This document shows positions 8,101 to 17,807 of a stretch of DNA of 34,607 nucleotides, piece by piece. Source of the DNA: Fervidicola ferrireducens (lineage in GTDB: Bacteria; Bacillota; Thermosediminibacteria; Thermosediminibacterales; Thermosediminibacteraceae). Within the stretch, counting starts at the first letter, position 1. Every line of letters begins with the position of its first letter. The stretch spans positions 1 through 34,607 of the forward strand of contig NZ_LOED01000025.1 of the NCBI RefSeq assembly GCF_001562425.1. The letters run 5' to 3'. The translations under genes were made by a program, and so were the position numbers. Under the pieces are notes generated by a model. It was not told the DNA's origin, made no database searches, and saw nothing but the letters and a program-made list of their open reading frames with translations.

Positions 8101-8943
8101 ATGAAGTTTACTAAGATGCACGGTCTGGGAAACGATTTTATTGTCGTAAATGGTTTTATAGAAGATGTGAGAATAATATTTGATAAGGCGGCAAAAATAT
8201 GTGACAGACACCGAGGAATAGGAGCCGACGGCATACTGCTGGTGCTCCCTTCCGAAAAAGCGGACCTCAAAATGAGGATCATAAATAGCGACGGCAGCGA
8301 AGCGGACATGTGCGGAAACGGAATACGCTGTTTTGCCCGGTACGCCTTTTCGAGAGGACTTGTAAAAAAGACGAATATGACGGTAGAAACCTTAGCGGGC
8401 ATCATAAAACCGGAAGTCATCGTTAAAGACGACTTGATAGAAAGTGTTAGGGTTGACATGGGATGCTACAGCCTGAAGTGCAAAGATGTACCATTAAAAG
8501 AAGATGTGAAAGAGGAAGCTGTGGACCTCGACATCGAAGTGGACGGCCAAGGGTTTAAGTTTACTGGAGTTTCGATGGGAAATCCACACTGCGTGATCTT
8601 CGTGGACGATGTGGAAAGTTTTCCGGTTGAACAGTTGGGGCCTAAAATAGAAAATCACCCATTTTTTCCCAAAAAGACCAACGTGGAATTTGTACAAGTC
8701 AAAGGGCGTGATTTTTTGAAAATGAGAGTATGGGAAAGGGGCGCCGGGCTCACCATGGCCTGCGGCACAGGGGCATGTGCTTCGGCGGTTGCGGCCTACA
8801 AAAAAGGACTAACCGGCCCTAAAGTAACGGTGAACCTGCCGGGGGGAGACCTGTACATAGAGGTGGAAGAAAGCGGACGGGTTTACATGACAGGACCTGC
8901 CGCAGAAGTATATACCGGCGAGATAGACCTCAATATACTTTAA
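8101..8943 (+). CDS. dapF: Diaminopimelate epimerase
   Basis: DapF interconverts LL- and meso-diaminopimelate, the last step before lysine and the peptidoglycan cross-linking residue. The 280-residue protein has the two-base catalytic cysteines in their motifs: C71 in [12 protein letters not shown] and C221 in ACGTGACAS. The N-terminal [12 protein letters not shown] is typical. GAGGGTGA precedes the ATG. The next gene is LL-diaminopimelate aminotransferase, the preceding enzyme of the pathway, which supports the assignment of both. Confidence 0.96.
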   Translation: MKFTKMHGLGNDFIVVNGFIEDVRIIFDKAAKICDRHRGIGADGILLVLPSEKADLKMRIINSDGSEADMCGNGIRCFARYAFSRGLVKKTNMTVETLAGIIKPEVIVKDDLIESVRVDMGCYSLKCKDVPLKEDVKEEAVDLDIEVDGQGFKFTGVSMGNPHCVIFVDDVESFPVEQLGPKIENHPFFPKKTNVEFVQVKGRDFLKMRVWERGAGLTMACGTGACASAVAAYKKGLTGPKVTVNLPGGDLYIEVEESGRVYMTGPAAEVYTGEIDLNIL

Positions 8944-8969
8944 AATTTCAACGAACGGGGGAGATGAAT

Positions 8970-10133
8970 TTGAGAATTGCAGAGCGCATAAAAAAAATAC
9001 CGCCTTACCTTTTTGCTCAGATAGACAAAAAAATAGCCGAACTCAAGAAGAAAGGAGTAGATATAATAAGTTTGGGAGTGGGTGATCCCGATTTGCCCAC
9101 ACCGCCCCATATCGTAAAGGCCCTTGAAAGAGCGGCAAATGATCCTGAATGCCATAAATATCCGGCTTACGAAGGGTCGCTGGAGTTCAGAGAAGCGGTA
9201 GCTACATATTATAAAAGGAGATTCGGCGTGGAACTGGACCCCGAATCCGAAGTAATGGCCCTTATAGGTTCAAAAGAAGGTATTGCTCATATATTTTTCG
9301 CCTTTATCGACCCCGGAGATTACGCTCTAATTCCAGATCCAGGATACCCGGTTTATAAAACCGCCACATTGTTCGCTGGTGGGATACCCTATCCAATGCC
9401 CTTGCTGAAAGAAAACAATTTCCTTCCGGATTTTTCAAAGATAGATACGGAAGTGGCAAAGAAGGCGAAGCTGATGTTTCTTTGCTATCCGAACAATCCT
9501 ACCGCTGCCGTGGCGGATGAGAAATTCTTCGAAGAAGCCGTGGAATTTGCAAAAACTTACGATATAATAATTTGCCACGACAGCGCATACGTCGATATCA
9601 CTTTCGACGGCTACAAGGCCCCTAGCTTGCTTTCCGTAAAAGGCGCAATGGATATTGGTGTAGAATTCGGTTCTCTTTCAAAACCTTACCGCATGACCGG
9701 CTGGAGAATTGGATATGCGGTCGGCAACAAGGATATAATATCCGCATTGGGAATTATTAAGACAAATATAGACTCGGGACAATTTACCGCAATTCAAAAA
9801 GCCGGCATTGAAGCGCTTTTAGGGCCGCAGGACAGCGTAAATGAAATGCTGTCTGTGTTTGAAAAAAGGCGTAACCTGGTCGTCGAGACTTTAAAGGGAA
9901 TAGGCCTTGAGGTGGAACCTCCGAAGGGAACGTTTTACGTTTGGGTGCCGGTTCCTGAAGGCTATACATCTCAATCCTTTGCGGAAATGCTCATTGAAAA
10001 AGCGGCGGTGGTCGTAACGCCGGGAGTCGGTTACGGAGATTACGGTGAGGGCTACGTGAGAATTTCGCTTACAACGCCAGATGAAAGGCTGAAGGAGGCC
10101 ATGAGACGGATTAAAGAAAGCTTGAGCTTTTGA
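8970..10133 (+). CDS. dapL: LL-diaminopimelate aminotransferase
   Basis: DapL makes LL-diaminopimelate directly from tetrahydrodipicolinate and glutamate, bypassing the succinyl/acetyl branch. The protein is a fold-type I PLP enzyme of 387-389 residues with [19 protein letters not shown] and the Schiff-base lysine in [18 protein letters not shown] (K238 from TTG). TTG 8970 is preferred to ATG 8964 because GGGGGAG (8957-8963) abuts the ATG but is six bases from the TTG. Closely related aspartate/alanine aminotransferases are the alternative, but adjacency to dapF and the N-terminal text [17 protein letters not shown] favour DapL. Confidence 0.88.
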   Translation: MRIAERIKKIPPYLFAQIDKKIAELKKKGVDIISLGVGDPDLPTPPHIVKALERAANDPECHKYPAYEGSLEFREAVATYYKRRFGVELDPESEVMALIGSKEGIAHIFFAFIDPGDYALIPDPGYPVYKTATLFAGGIPYPMPLLKENNFLPDFSKIDTEVAKKAKLMFLCYPNNPTAAVADEKFFEEAVEFAKTYDIIICHDSAYVDITFDGYKAPSLLSVKGAMDIGVEFGSLSKPYRMTGWRIGYAVGNKDIISALGIIKTNIDSGQFTAIQKAGIEALLGPQDSVNEMLSVFEKRRNLVVETLKGIGLEVEPPKGTFYVWVPVPEGYTSQSFAEMLIEKAAVVVTPGVGYGDYGEGYVRISLTTPDERLKEAMRRIKESLSF

Positions 10134-10162
10134 TTTTGAAGGTTTTTAAAGGGTTGGTTATT

Positions 10163-11035
10163 ATGATAAGAAGCATGACCGGCTATGGGCGCGGAAAAAG
10201 CTGCGGCAAAATTACCTGGGAAGTCGAACTGAAATCGATAAATCACCGCTTTTTGGAAATATACGTGAAATTGCCCCGCCAGTGGTTTTTTCTGGAAGAA
10301 AAGATAAGGAACTATATCAGGGAGCGCATAAGTCGGGGGCGGATCGATGTTTTCGTAAACTGTTCTTCGGAAACGTTGCCTGTAGACATAAAAATTGACA
10401 AACAGGCAGCGGCGAGCTATTATAAAAAGTTGGTGGAATTGAAGGAAGAGGTGGGCTTCGAGGGACCGGTAACACTTTCTTTGCTGTCCGTTATGCCGGA
10501 TTTGTTCGTAGTCGAACAGCAGTTTCCTGAGGAAGAAGAACTGTGGCCAGAACTTAAAAAGGCGCTCGAAGAAGCGGTGGATAACCTTATTGAGATGAGG
10601 ACTAAGGAAGGGAATAATCTATGGCGGGACATTTCATCCAGGCTTGATGTCATCATGGAGAGGGTCAGAAACATAAAGATAAGGTCTGATGTAATGATCG
10701 AAGAATATCGCAAGAAGCTCCAGCAAAAAGTGAAAAAGATAAAAGAAGGCTTGGAGCTGAACGAAGAGAGATTGGAAGCTGAAGTTGTGATTTTCGCAGA
10801 GAGGTCCGATATTAGCGAGGAACTAGTGAGGATAGAAAGTCACATTGCCCAATTTAAAAATATGGGGGATGCTGAGGGAGTCTCGGGCAAAAAAATGGAT
10901 TTTTTGGCTCAAGAAATTTTCAGGGAAGCCAATACCATTGCGTCTAAATCCGCGGACTATAATATAACGAGAGAAGTAATTGAAATAAAAAGCGAACTTG
11001 AGAAAATAAGGGAACAACTGCAGAATATTGAATAA
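10163..11035 (+). CDS. yicC: YicC-family endoribonuclease
   Basis: YicC proteins are a conserved family recently characterised as an endoribonuclease in E. coli. The 290-residue protein shows the N-terminal signature [11 protein letters not shown], the middle SINHRFLE and KLPR text, and the DUF1732 C-terminal end with [23 protein letters not shown] 10163 is chosen from this conserved start; the frame extends back to 10130, overlapping dapL. It precedes remA and gmk, a common order in Firmicutes. Confidence 0.9.
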   Translation: MIRSMTGYGRGKSCGKITWEVELKSINHRFLEIYVKLPRQWFFLEEKIRNYIRERISRGRIDVFVNCSSETLPVDIKIDKQAAASYYKKLVELKEEVGFEGPVTLSLLSVMPDLFVVEQQFPEEEELWPELKKALEEAVDNLIEMRTKEGNNLWRDISSRLDVIMERVRNIKIRSDVMIEEYRKKLQQKVKKIKEGLELNEERLEAEVVIFAERSDISEELVRIESHIAQFKNMGDAEGVSGKKMDFLAQEIFREANTIASKSADYNITREVIEIKSELEKIREQLQNIE

Positions 11036-11055
11036 TTTTATCAGGAGGGAATATT

Positions 11056-11325
11056 GTGGAAATAAAACTTGTAAACATAGGATTCGGCAACATAGTTTCT
11101 GCAAACAGAATCATTGCAATTGTAAGTCCAGAATCTGCTCCGATAAAGCGCATAATCCAGGAAGCCCGCGACAGGGGTATGCTGATAGACGCGACCTACG
11201 GAAGGCGCACCCGTGCGGTTATAATAACAGACAGCGATCATGTGATCCTATCTGCCGTCCAGCCGGAAACCGTAGCTAACCGGCTGAACAACAAAGACAT
11301 TGAAGAAGAAGTAGAGGAAATATAA
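11056..11325 (+). CDS. remA: RemA-like DNA-binding regulator (DUF370)
   Basis: In Bacillus subtilis RemA activates extracellular matrix operons by binding DNA as a ring-like oligomer. This 89-residue protein starts at GTG 11056 after TCAGGAGGGAATATT and carries the family's [12 protein letters not shown] start, [15 protein letters not shown] and [18 protein letters not shown]. Length is normal. It sits between yicC and gmk as in many Firmicutes (yloC-ylzA-gmk in Bacillus). Whether it controls matrix genes in this organism is unknown; regulation of osmoprotectant genes has also been reported for the family. Confidence 0.9.
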   Translation: MEIKLVNIGFGNIVSANRIIAIVSPESAPIKRIIQEARDRGMLIDATYGRRTRAVIITDSDHVILSAVQPETVANRLNNKDIEEEVEEI

Positions 11326-11343
11326 ATTAGGAGAGAAATCATC

Positions 11344-11964
11344 ATGTCCAAGAGAGGGATGTTAATAGTACTTTCCGGGCCTTCGGGAGCTGGCAAGGGG
11401 ACCTTGTGCAGTCAGTTACTGAAGAGAAGGCCTGAACTTGTGCTTTCGGTTTCCGTGACGACCAGGCCACCAAGGCCCGGGGAAGTAAACGGTGTCAGCT
11501 ACTATTTTACCGATGAAGAAAATTTCAAAAAAATGGTAGAAAAGGGCGAGTTCCTGGAGTGGGCTAAAGTTTACAATAATTATTACGGAACTCCTAAAAA
11601 ATTCGTAGAGGAACATTTGAAACAAGGCAAAGACGTCATTTTGGAGATAGACATTCAAGGGGCAAGACAGGTGAAGGAAAATTGCCCCGATGCTATTTTT
11701 ATATTCATTTTGCCGCCCGACATTGAAGAATTGAAAAATCGAATAATAAAGCGGGGAAGCGAAAGCAAGGAATCTTTTGACTTGAGGGTAAAGAGTGCCG
11801 AAGAAGAACTGAAAGCCATGTACGACTACGACTATGCGGTTGTAAACGATGTCCTGGAGGAAGCGGTGAAAAAGTTAGAGTCGATAATTGTGGCTGAAAG
11901 GTGTAAAGTCGTAAGAAATAAAGAACTGTTGCAGTTGGTATGCAAGGAGGGGTGCAAATTATGA
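11344..11964 (+). CDS. gmk: Guanylate kinase
   Basis: Gmk phosphorylates GMP to GDP with ATP, feeding GTP and (p)ppGpp pools. The 206-residue protein has the P-loop GPSGAGKGT (residues 12-20), the GMP-binding text SVTTRPPRPGEVNGVSYYF, and DIQGARQVK. Length is standard. The stop codon overlaps the rpoZ ATG. Confidence 0.97.
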   Translation: MSKRGMLIVLSGPSGAGKGTLCSQLLKRRPELVLSVSVTTRPPRPGEVNGVSYYFTDEENFKKMVEKGEFLEWAKVYNNYYGTPKKFVEEHLKQGKDVILEIDIQGARQVKENCPDAIFIFILPPDIEELKNRIIKRGSESKESFDLRVKSAEEELKAMYDYDYAVVNDVLEEAVKKLESIIVAERCKVVRNKELLQLVCKEGCKL

Positions 11965-12167
11965 TGTATCCGTCTATAGATTCGTTAACCAGCAAATACG
12001 AGAGCAAGTACGCTCTCGTTGTAGCAGCGGCAAAGCGTGCAAGGCAGCTCGTTGAAGGTTCGCCCAAACTTGTTGACGTAAAGACCACAAAGCCGGTTTC
12101 CATTGCCCTTTTTGAGTTAGACTCGGGGAAGATAAAAATAGAGCCTCCCCTTTCCGGAAATAAGTAG
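11961..12167 (+). CDS. rpoZ: RNA polymerase omega subunit
   Basis: Omega assists folding and assembly of the beta-prime subunit. This 68-residue protein begins MMYPSIDSL and contains KYALVVAAAKRARQL followed by KPVSIALFEL, the typical omega pattern. ATG 11961 overlaps the gmk stop by one codon and is eight bases after AGGAGGGG (11945-11952), which excludes the longer reading from 11940. The gmk-rpoZ-coaBC order is classic for Firmicutes. Confidence 0.93.
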   Translation: MMYPSIDSLTSKYESKYALVVAAAKRARQLVEGSPKLVDVKTTKPVSIALFELDSGKIKIEPPLSGNK

Positions 12168-12178
12168 GTGGAAAGATT

Positions 12179-13384
12179 ATGTTGCAGGATAAATTCATCG
12201 TGTTGGGTGTGACGGGCAGCATAGCGGCTTACAAAGCCGCAGAGTTGGTGAGGCTTTTAAAAAAAAGGGGAGCAGAGGTTCAAGTCGTAATGACCAGCTC
12301 TGCCAAGGAATTCGTCACACCTTTGACTTTTCAGGTGCTTTCCGGTAATCCCGTTGTTACCGACATGTTTGAAAAACCGGTTCGCTGGGAAGTGGAGCAC
12401 GTCTCCCTTGCCGACAGGGCGGACCTTTTCGTAATCGCTCCGGCCACAGCCAATGTAATTGCAAAAATGGCAGCCGGCATCGCCGATGATATGTTGACTG
12501 CTTCGGTCCTGGCAACCCGGGCGAAAATTTTGGTGGTGCCGGCTATGAACGTAAATATGTACTTGAACCCGATTACCCAGGAAAACATAAGCTTCCTTAA
12601 GGAAAAAGGTTTTTACGTGATGGAACCTGATGAAGGCTTTTTGGCTTGCGGTTATTCAGGGAAAGGTAGGTTCCCTGAGCCTGAAAAAATATTAAAAGTT
12701 ATAGAAAGACTGGCTGGAGTTTGCGGTGACCTTCAAAATAAAAAAATCCTCATTACCGCTGGCCCCACCAGAGAACCCATCGACCCGGTGAGGTTTATTT
12801 CAAACCGCTCTTCCGGCAAAATGGGTTACGCACTGGCGGAGGCTGCTGTGGAACGCGGTGGTGAGGTTATACTTATTTCTGGACCCACCTGCCTTCCGCA
12901 ACCGTCAGGACTTTATAAGTACATCAGGGTCAATACGGCACTGGAAATGCGGGAATGTGTTCTGGAATATTTTCCCTGGAGTGATGTGGTAATAAAAGCG
13001 GCGGCTGTTTCGGACTTCAGGCCGAAAAATTACTCGGAGTACAAGATAAAAAAGAAGGATAGTGCGACTGCGATGACCCTCGAACTGGAGAAAAATCCGG
13101 ATATTTTAAAGGAGTTGGGGGAAAAAAAACAAAAGCAGCTTCTTGTGGGTTTTGCCGCCGAGACGGACGAGATTAAGGAAAACGCCATGGAAAAACTCAA
13201 CAAGAAAAATCTCGATCTTATCGTCGTCAATGACGTAACTGCAGAAGGGGCGGGCTTTGAAGTTGACACAAATATCGTCAGGATATATTACAAGGATGGT
13301 TCTGGTGAAGAAATTCCCAAAATGACCAAAAAAGAACTGGCGCATGTCATTCTGGACAGAGTGGTAAAACTTCTAAAAAATTGA
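12179..13384 (+). CDS. coaBC: Bifunctional phosphopantothenoylcysteine decarboxylase / synthetase
   Basis: CoaBC ligates cysteine to 4'-phosphopantothenate and decarboxylates the product to 4'-phosphopantetheine during coenzyme A synthesis. The N-terminal CoaC half has the flavin-binding GVTGSIAAYKA, the PAMNVNMY motif (about residue 120) and the active-site Cys in LACGYSGKGR. The C-terminal CoaB half contains ITAGPTREPIDPVRFISNRS and SSGKMGYALAEAA. Length 401 is normal. Start ATG 12179 follows GTGGAAAG; it is 11 bases after rpoZ. Confidence 0.96.
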   Translation: MLQDKFIVLGVTGSIAAYKAAELVRLLKKRGAEVQVVMTSSAKEFVTPLTFQVLSGNPVVTDMFEKPVRWEVEHVSLADRADLFVIAPATANVIAKMAAGIADDMLTASVLATRAKILVVPAMNVNMYLNPITQENISFLKEKGFYVMEPDEGFLACGYSGKGRFPEPEKILKVIERLAGVCGDLQNKKILITAGPTREPIDPVRFISNRSSGKMGYALAEAAVERGGEVILISGPTCLPQPSGLYKYIRVNTALEMRECVLEYFPWSDVVIKAAAVSDFRPKNYSEYKIKKKDSATAMTLELEKNPDILKELGEKKQKQLLVGFAAETDEIKENAMEKLNKKNLDLIVVNDVTAEGAGFEVDTNIVRIYYKDGSGEEIPKMTKKELAHVILDRVVKLLKN

Positions 13385-13404
13385 TTTTTGCTGGAGGGAT
13401 TTTT

Positions 13405-15603
13405 TTGAACGAGTTGGCGGAGGTTGCTGTTGACGCAAAGCACCCTGCCATAAAAGGCGAGTATTATTACATCGTTCCCGAACACTTAAAAGAAAAGATA
13501 CAGGTGGGTAGCAGAGTAAGGGTCCCTTTCAACAACAAAACCGTGGACGGGGTGGTTATACGCTTTTTGAAAAAAGAAGACGCAAATTGCGATTTTTGTT
13601 TGAAAGAAATTTCGGCGGTGGATGAACGGTTTGTGCTGCCGCAATTTATGCTGGAACTGGCTGGACGTCTCGCGGAGTACTATGCAGCAAATATTATAGA
13701 CTTTTTAAAGTTAATGCTGCCTCCGGATGTCGGTCTGCCAAAGGAGTCTTTATATTCTGTAGCGGAAGCGGGGAAGATCGAAAGCTTCAGGTCAGAAATT
13801 CAAAAGGAAGTCTTCCGCGTTGTAAGGGATGCGGGTTCGATTACTTCGGAGGATATTTCGAAAATACTGGGTTTACCCCATTCGAAGGTAAAAGGGGCTC
13901 TTTCGTCTTTGATGAAAAAAGGGTTTGTAAAAAGAGAATTCAGGGTAAAAATCGAAAACCCATCATATAGAGAAGATAGCCCGAAAGCTTTTTTTCCACG
14001 GTTAACGTTTGAACAGGCAAAAGCTCTGAATGAAATAAAACGAAACATGGAAGAAGAAAACAAACCGGTGCTTCTTTTTGGGATAACGGGTAGCGGAAAA
14101 ACTGAGGTATATATTAAGGCTATAGAGAATGTGCTCGCAAAAGGTAAAAAGGCGCTGGTTCTGGTACCTGAAATATCTCTAACGCCTCAAATGACGGAAA
14201 GGTTTCACGAAAGGTTTCCAGGGAAAGTGGCTGTGCTCCACAGCAGGCTTTCCGATGGAGAAAGGTTCCGGGAGTGGTACAGAGTTTATAAAGGAGATGC
14301 CGATATTACCATCGGTGCAAGGTCGGCGGTTTTCGCGCCAATCAGGGATTTAGGGTTGATAATCGTCGATGAAGAACACGAATCTTCCTACAAGCAGATG
14401 GAATTCCCTTTTTACGATGCCAGGCAGGTTGTGCGGTTCCGCGCGGAGATTCAGGGAGCGGCCGTTGTTTATGGCAGCGCAACACCTTCGGTAGAATCCT
14501 TTTACAAGGCCATAAAAGGAGAGTTCGCTCTTTTAAAATTGACCCGGCGGGTGACGGGAAAACCGCTTCCCCCCATAGAAATCGTAGACATGAGGGAAGA
14601 ACTGAAATCCGGAAACAAGCACATTTTCAGCAGGAAGCTGTGCTCGGAGATGGATTCCGCTCTATCCCGCGGTGAACAGGTGATCCTTTTTCTCAACCGG
14701 CGGGGACATTCCACCTTCGTACTTTGCAGAGATTGCGGTTATGTGCTGAAATGCCCCCACTGCGATATTTCCCTCACGTATCATATGAGCGACAAAAAGG
14801 GGAAATGTCATTACTGCGGATTTCAAGTAGACGCTCCAGATACCTGTCCGAAATGCGACAGCCGCAATATCCGTTACTTTGGAGCGGGGACCGAAAAGGT
14901 GGAGCAAGAGATCAAAAGCCGTTACCCCGGGGTCAAGGTGATTAGGGTTGACGCCGATTCTACCTCTAGAAAAGGTGCGCTTGAAAAAATGCTCTGGGAA
15001 TTTAAATCGGGTAAAGCCCAGGTTCTGGTGGGCACCCAGTCCATAGCAAAGGGCCTTGATTTTCCGCGGGTGTCGCTGGTCGGCATTATTGCAGCCGATG
15101 TTACCCTTAACCTGCCTGACTTTAGAGCCGGAGAAAGAACCTTTCAGCTTATAAGTCAAGTGGCCGGCAGAGCCGGCAGAGGCGATATCCCCGGAAGAGT
15201 GATAGTGCAGACGTATTGTCCCGAATCTTTGGCTATAAAAGCTGCCTGTCAATATAAATTCAAAGATTTCTACAAAGAGGAGCTCATCAATAGAAAGAAG
15301 TTTGAATATCCGCCTTTTTATTTTTTGATGAACCTGACTTTTACAGGCACTGATCTTGCTCAAGTTGAGGCGGCGGCGTTTAAAGTCAAAAAAATTCTTG
15401 AAGAAAAAGTGCCGCAGGTTAAAATACTAGGGCCAATTCCGGCGCCGCGGTTTAAAGTGAAGGACAACTTTCGGTACAACATTTTGCTGAAAAGCAGTAA
15501 GCAGGAAAGCTTAATAAAAGCAGGAGATATCTTGAAAAATTTGAAGGGCTTTGACAGAAAAGTTTACCTGAGCTGGGATATGGACCCTCAAGATTTGATG
15601 TGA
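13405..15603 (+). CDS. priA: Primosomal replication-restart helicase PriA
   Basis: PriA recognises stalled forks and D-loops and reloads the replicative helicase. The 732-residue protein has an N-terminal DNA-binding region, Walker A GITGSGKTE (about residue 226), a DEEH box (about 321), and two zinc-binding clusters with eight cysteines (about 440-484, beginning CRDCGYVLKCPHC), then VGTQSIAKGLDFP and QVAGRAGRG. TTG 13405 is selected because GGAGGG (13393-13398) is six bases upstream; the frame also reads back into coaBC. It is followed by def and fmt, as in Bacillus. Confidence 0.96.
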   Translation: MNELAEVAVDAKHPAIKGEYYYIVPEHLKEKIQVGSRVRVPFNNKTVDGVVIRFLKKEDANCDFCLKEISAVDERFVLPQFMLELAGRLAEYYAANIIDFLKLMLPPDVGLPKESLYSVAEAGKIESFRSEIQKEVFRVVRDAGSITSEDISKILGLPHSKVKGALSSLMKKGFVKREFRVKIENPSYREDSPKAFFPRLTFEQAKALNEIKRNMEEENKPVLLFGITGSGKTEVYIKAIENVLAKGKKALVLVPEISLTPQMTERFHERFPGKVAVLHSRLSDGERFREWYRVYKGDADITIGARSAVFAPIRDLGLIIVDEEHESSYKQMEFPFYDARQVVRFRAEIQGAAVVYGSATPSVESFYKAIKGEFALLKLTRRVTGKPLPPIEIVDMREELKSGNKHIFSRKLCSEMDSALSRGEQVILFLNRRGHSTFVLCRDCGYVLKCPHCDISLTYHMSDKKGKCHYCGFQVDAPDTCPKCDSRNIRYFGAGTEKVEQEIKSRYPGVKVIRVDADSTSRKGALEKMLWEFKSGKAQVLVGTQSIAKGLDFPRVSLVGIIAADVTLNLPDFRAGERTFQLISQVAGRAGRGDIPGRVIVQTYCPESLAIKAACQYKFKDFYKEELINRKKFEYPPFYFLMNLTFTGTDLAQVEAAAFKVKKILEEKVPQVKILGPIPAPRFKVKDNFRYNILLKSSKQESLIKAGDILKNLKGFDRKVYLSWDMDPQDLM

Positions 15604-15617
15604 ACGGAGGTTGAAAA

Positions 15618-16085
15618 ATGGCTATAAGGAAAATACGCCAGCTGGGAGACGAAGTTTTGCGGAAAAAATCCAAGAAGGTAACCGTATTCGATGAGAAGCT
15701 AAAAGAGCTGATTGAAGATATGGCGGAAACGATGAAATGGGCCAACGGCGTAGGGCTTGCAGCTCCTCAGGTTGGCATATTAAAAAGGGTTGTTGTGATA
15801 GATGTGGGAGAAGGACTGATAGAGCTTGTAAACCCTGAAATAATAGCCGAGGAGGGAGAGGTGGTCGGCGTCGAAGGATGCCTGAGTATCCCCGGAATTA
15901 CAGGAGAAGTGGCAAGGCCAAAAAAGGTAAAGGTCAGGGCTCAAAATTCCAAGGGGGAATTCATAGAACTTGAGGGAGAGGACTTGCTGGCAAGGGCGCT
16001 CTGCCACGAGATAGACCACTTGGACGGCATACTCTTTATAGACAGGGCACAAAGGATAATCGAAGAAGATAGCGAAGAGGGATGA
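15618..16085 (+). CDS. def: Peptide deformylase
   Basis: Def removes the formyl group from the N-terminal methionine of new proteins. The 155-residue metalloenzyme has the three family motifs: [18 protein letters not shown] with metal ligand C88, and HEIDHLDG with H130, E131 and H134. Length and motif spacing fit a type 1 deformylase. ATG 15618 is preceded by GGAGGTTGAAAA. It overlaps fmt, the enzyme that adds the formyl group to Met-tRNA. Confidence 0.97.
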   Translation: MAIRKIRQLGDEVLRKKSKKVTVFDEKLKELIEDMAETMKWANGVGLAAPQVGILKRVVVIDVGEGLIELVNPEIIAEEGEVVGVEGCLSIPGITGEVARPKKVKVRAQNSKGEFIELEGEDLLARALCHEIDHLDGILFIDRAQRIIEEDSEEG

Positions 16086-16087
16086 TT

Positions 16088-17074
16088 ATGAAAATAGTCT
16101 TTATGGGTACTCCGGACTTTGCTCTGCCTTCCCTCGAGGCTCTCATCGAACATGGCTACGATGTGCTTGCGGTGGTGACTCAGCCCGACAGGCCGAAGGG
16201 GAGAAAGCGCACCCTTACCCCTCCTCCGGTCAAGGTGAAAGCAGAAAAATACGGAATAAGGGTGTACCAGCCCGAAAAAATAAGGGACGAGTCATTCGTG
16301 AAAGTGCTAGAATCTCTTGCCCCCGAGCTATTTGTGGTAGTAGCTTATGGTCAGATCTTGCCGCCTTCGGTGCTTCGCATTCCATCTATAGGTTGCATCA
16401 ATGTACATGCCTCGCTTCTACCAAAATACAGGGGAGCGGCCCCGATTCAATGGGCGATTATAAATGGAGAGGAAAAAACTGGAGTTACCACTATGTGGAT
16501 GGACGAAGGCATGGACACAGGCGATATCTTTCTCCAAAAGGAGGTAGCAATTGACCCTGAATGGTCTGCCGTGGAGCTGTCCGAAGTGCTGTCAAAAGTT
16601 GGCAGCGAACTTCTTTTGGAAACCCTTGAAAAAATTAAAGCCAAAGATATAATCAGAGTACCGCAGAACCATGCTGAAGCGACGTACGCTCCGGTTTTAA
16701 AGAAGGAAGATGCGAGGATTGACTGGAAAAACTCCACCAGAGCCATTTACGATCTGATACGGGGGGTGCAGCCCTGGCCCGGCGCTTTTACCTTCAGGAG
16801 GGGTGTGGAGCTGAAAATCTGGAGGGCTGAAATTTACGCTACGGGAGAAAGCGGGGAGCCGGGGAGGGTGCTGGGAATCGATAAAGAGCGCGGAATATTA
16901 GTAGGAACCGGCGATGGAGTTTTGTTGATTACCGAGCTGCAGGAAGCGGGAAAGAAAAGGATGTCCGCCGCCGAATATTTGCGGGGACATTCGATAGCCG
17001 AGGGAGAGTTTTTTTCTGATGATGGAAATAAGGAAGACCAAAAAAAGGATATATATAAGTCTACTTCTGGTTAG
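16088..17074 (+). CDS. fmt: Methionyl-tRNA formyltransferase
   Basis: Fmt formylates initiator Met-tRNA using 10-formyltetrahydrofolate. The 328-residue protein carries the catalytic triad N105, H107 and D143 in INVHASLLPKYRGAAPI and DEGMDTGDI. ATG 16088 is preferred to ATG 16082 because GAAGAGGG ends at 16081, which suits only the former. The last 56 bases overlap the next gene in another frame, encoding a polar tail (after about residue 310) that looks non-essential. Confidence 0.95.
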   Translation: MKIVFMGTPDFALPSLEALIEHGYDVLAVVTQPDRPKGRKRTLTPPPVKVKAEKYGIRVYQPEKIRDESFVKVLESLAPELFVVVAYGQILPPSVLRIPSIGCINVHASLLPKYRGAAPIQWAIINGEEKTGVTTMWMDEGMDTGDIFLQKEVAIDPEWSAVELSEVLSKVGSELLLETLEKIKAKDIIRVPQNHAEATYAPVLKKEDARIDWKNSTRAIYDLIRGVQPWPGAFTFRRGVELKIWRAEIYATGESGEPGRVLGIDKERGILVGTGDGVLLITELQEAGKKRMSAAEYLRGHSIAEGEFFSDDGNKEDQKKDIYKSTSG

Positions 17075-17807
17075 CATTGCCATATTATCGGCTTTGGCGA
17101 CGGCGGGTGTGGCACTTTACCTGAATAAGTTTACCCACTTTTACAAGTGGATGTTACTTACAGTTTTGTTGGGATTGGCTATACTTATTGTTGTTCTGAG
17201 CCTGGGCCTTGCAGCGACGGTGCTGACTTTGTGGCACGTAAAAGGCTTTTTTGGATTGGAACGGTTGATAAATTTTTCTTTGAACTTGCTTTTTCCTATC
17301 ACGATTGCTTTGGGGAAGCTGCTTCACATACCTAAGGATATAATAAAAAGTTCCTACATAGAGGTAAACAATAATCTGGTAAAAGCCAAGAATTACAAAA
17401 TAAAACCGGAGGATATCCTGGTATTGGCACCCCACTGTCTCCAGCGGTGGGATTGCCCCTATAAAATTACGGCCGATGTGTCGAATTGCAGGCGTTGCGG
17501 AAGGTGCGACATAGAAAAGCTTGTTACCCTTACCGAGAAAAAAGGGGTAAGATTGGCTGTGGCCACCGGCGGGACGCTGGCGAGAAAGATAGTGATGGAT
17601 TTCAGGCCGAAGGCAATTGTCGCCATCGCCTGCGAGAGGGATCTTTCCGAAGGAATTCTTGACACAAATCCGATTCCGGTTTTGGGCATATTAAATATAA
17701 GGCCGGAAGGACCATGCGTAAATACGAGGGTGGATGTTAAAAAGGTCGAAGAAGCCCTGGATTTTTTTCTCATTGGAGGGAAAGGGAGTAAAATAGATGA
17801 AAAATAA
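17019..17807 (+). CDS. DUF116 membrane-anchored cysteine-rich protein
   Basis: A 262-residue protein with two or three N-terminal hydrophobic helices (about residues 10-32, 43-70 and 84-103) followed by a soluble DUF116 domain. That domain contains LAPHCLQRWDCP, then CRRCGRCD, ACERDLSEG and GPCVNTRVD: at least eight cysteines suggesting a metal or iron-sulfur site facing the cytoplasm. The function of DUF116 is not known. It starts inside fmt (56-base overlap) and ends within the rsmB start, so its translation is tightly coupled to both, hinting at a link to translation or RNA modification. Confidence 0.85.
   Translation: MMEIRKTKKRIYISLLLVSIAILSALATAGVALYLNKFTHFYKWMLLTVLLGLAILIVVLSLGLAATVLTLWHVKGFFGLERLINFSLNLLFPITIALGKLLHIPKDIIKSSYIEVNNNLVKAKNYKIKPEDILVLAPHCLQRWDCPYKITADVSNCRRCGRCDIEKLVTLTEKKGVRLAVATGGTLARKIVMDFRPKAIVAIACERDLSEGILDTNPIPVLGILNIRPEGPCVNTRVDVKKVEEALDFFLIGGKGSKIDEK

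Noticed and set aside
8964..10133. Plain aspartate aminotransferase
   Set aside because: The N-terminal text and the adjacent dapF fit LL-diaminopimelate aminotransferase better.
14662..15363. Long reverse ORF (233 codons) opposite priA
   Set aside because: It is fully antisense to the zinc-binding and helicase region of PriA, lacks a ribosome site and reads as low-complexity shadow sequence.
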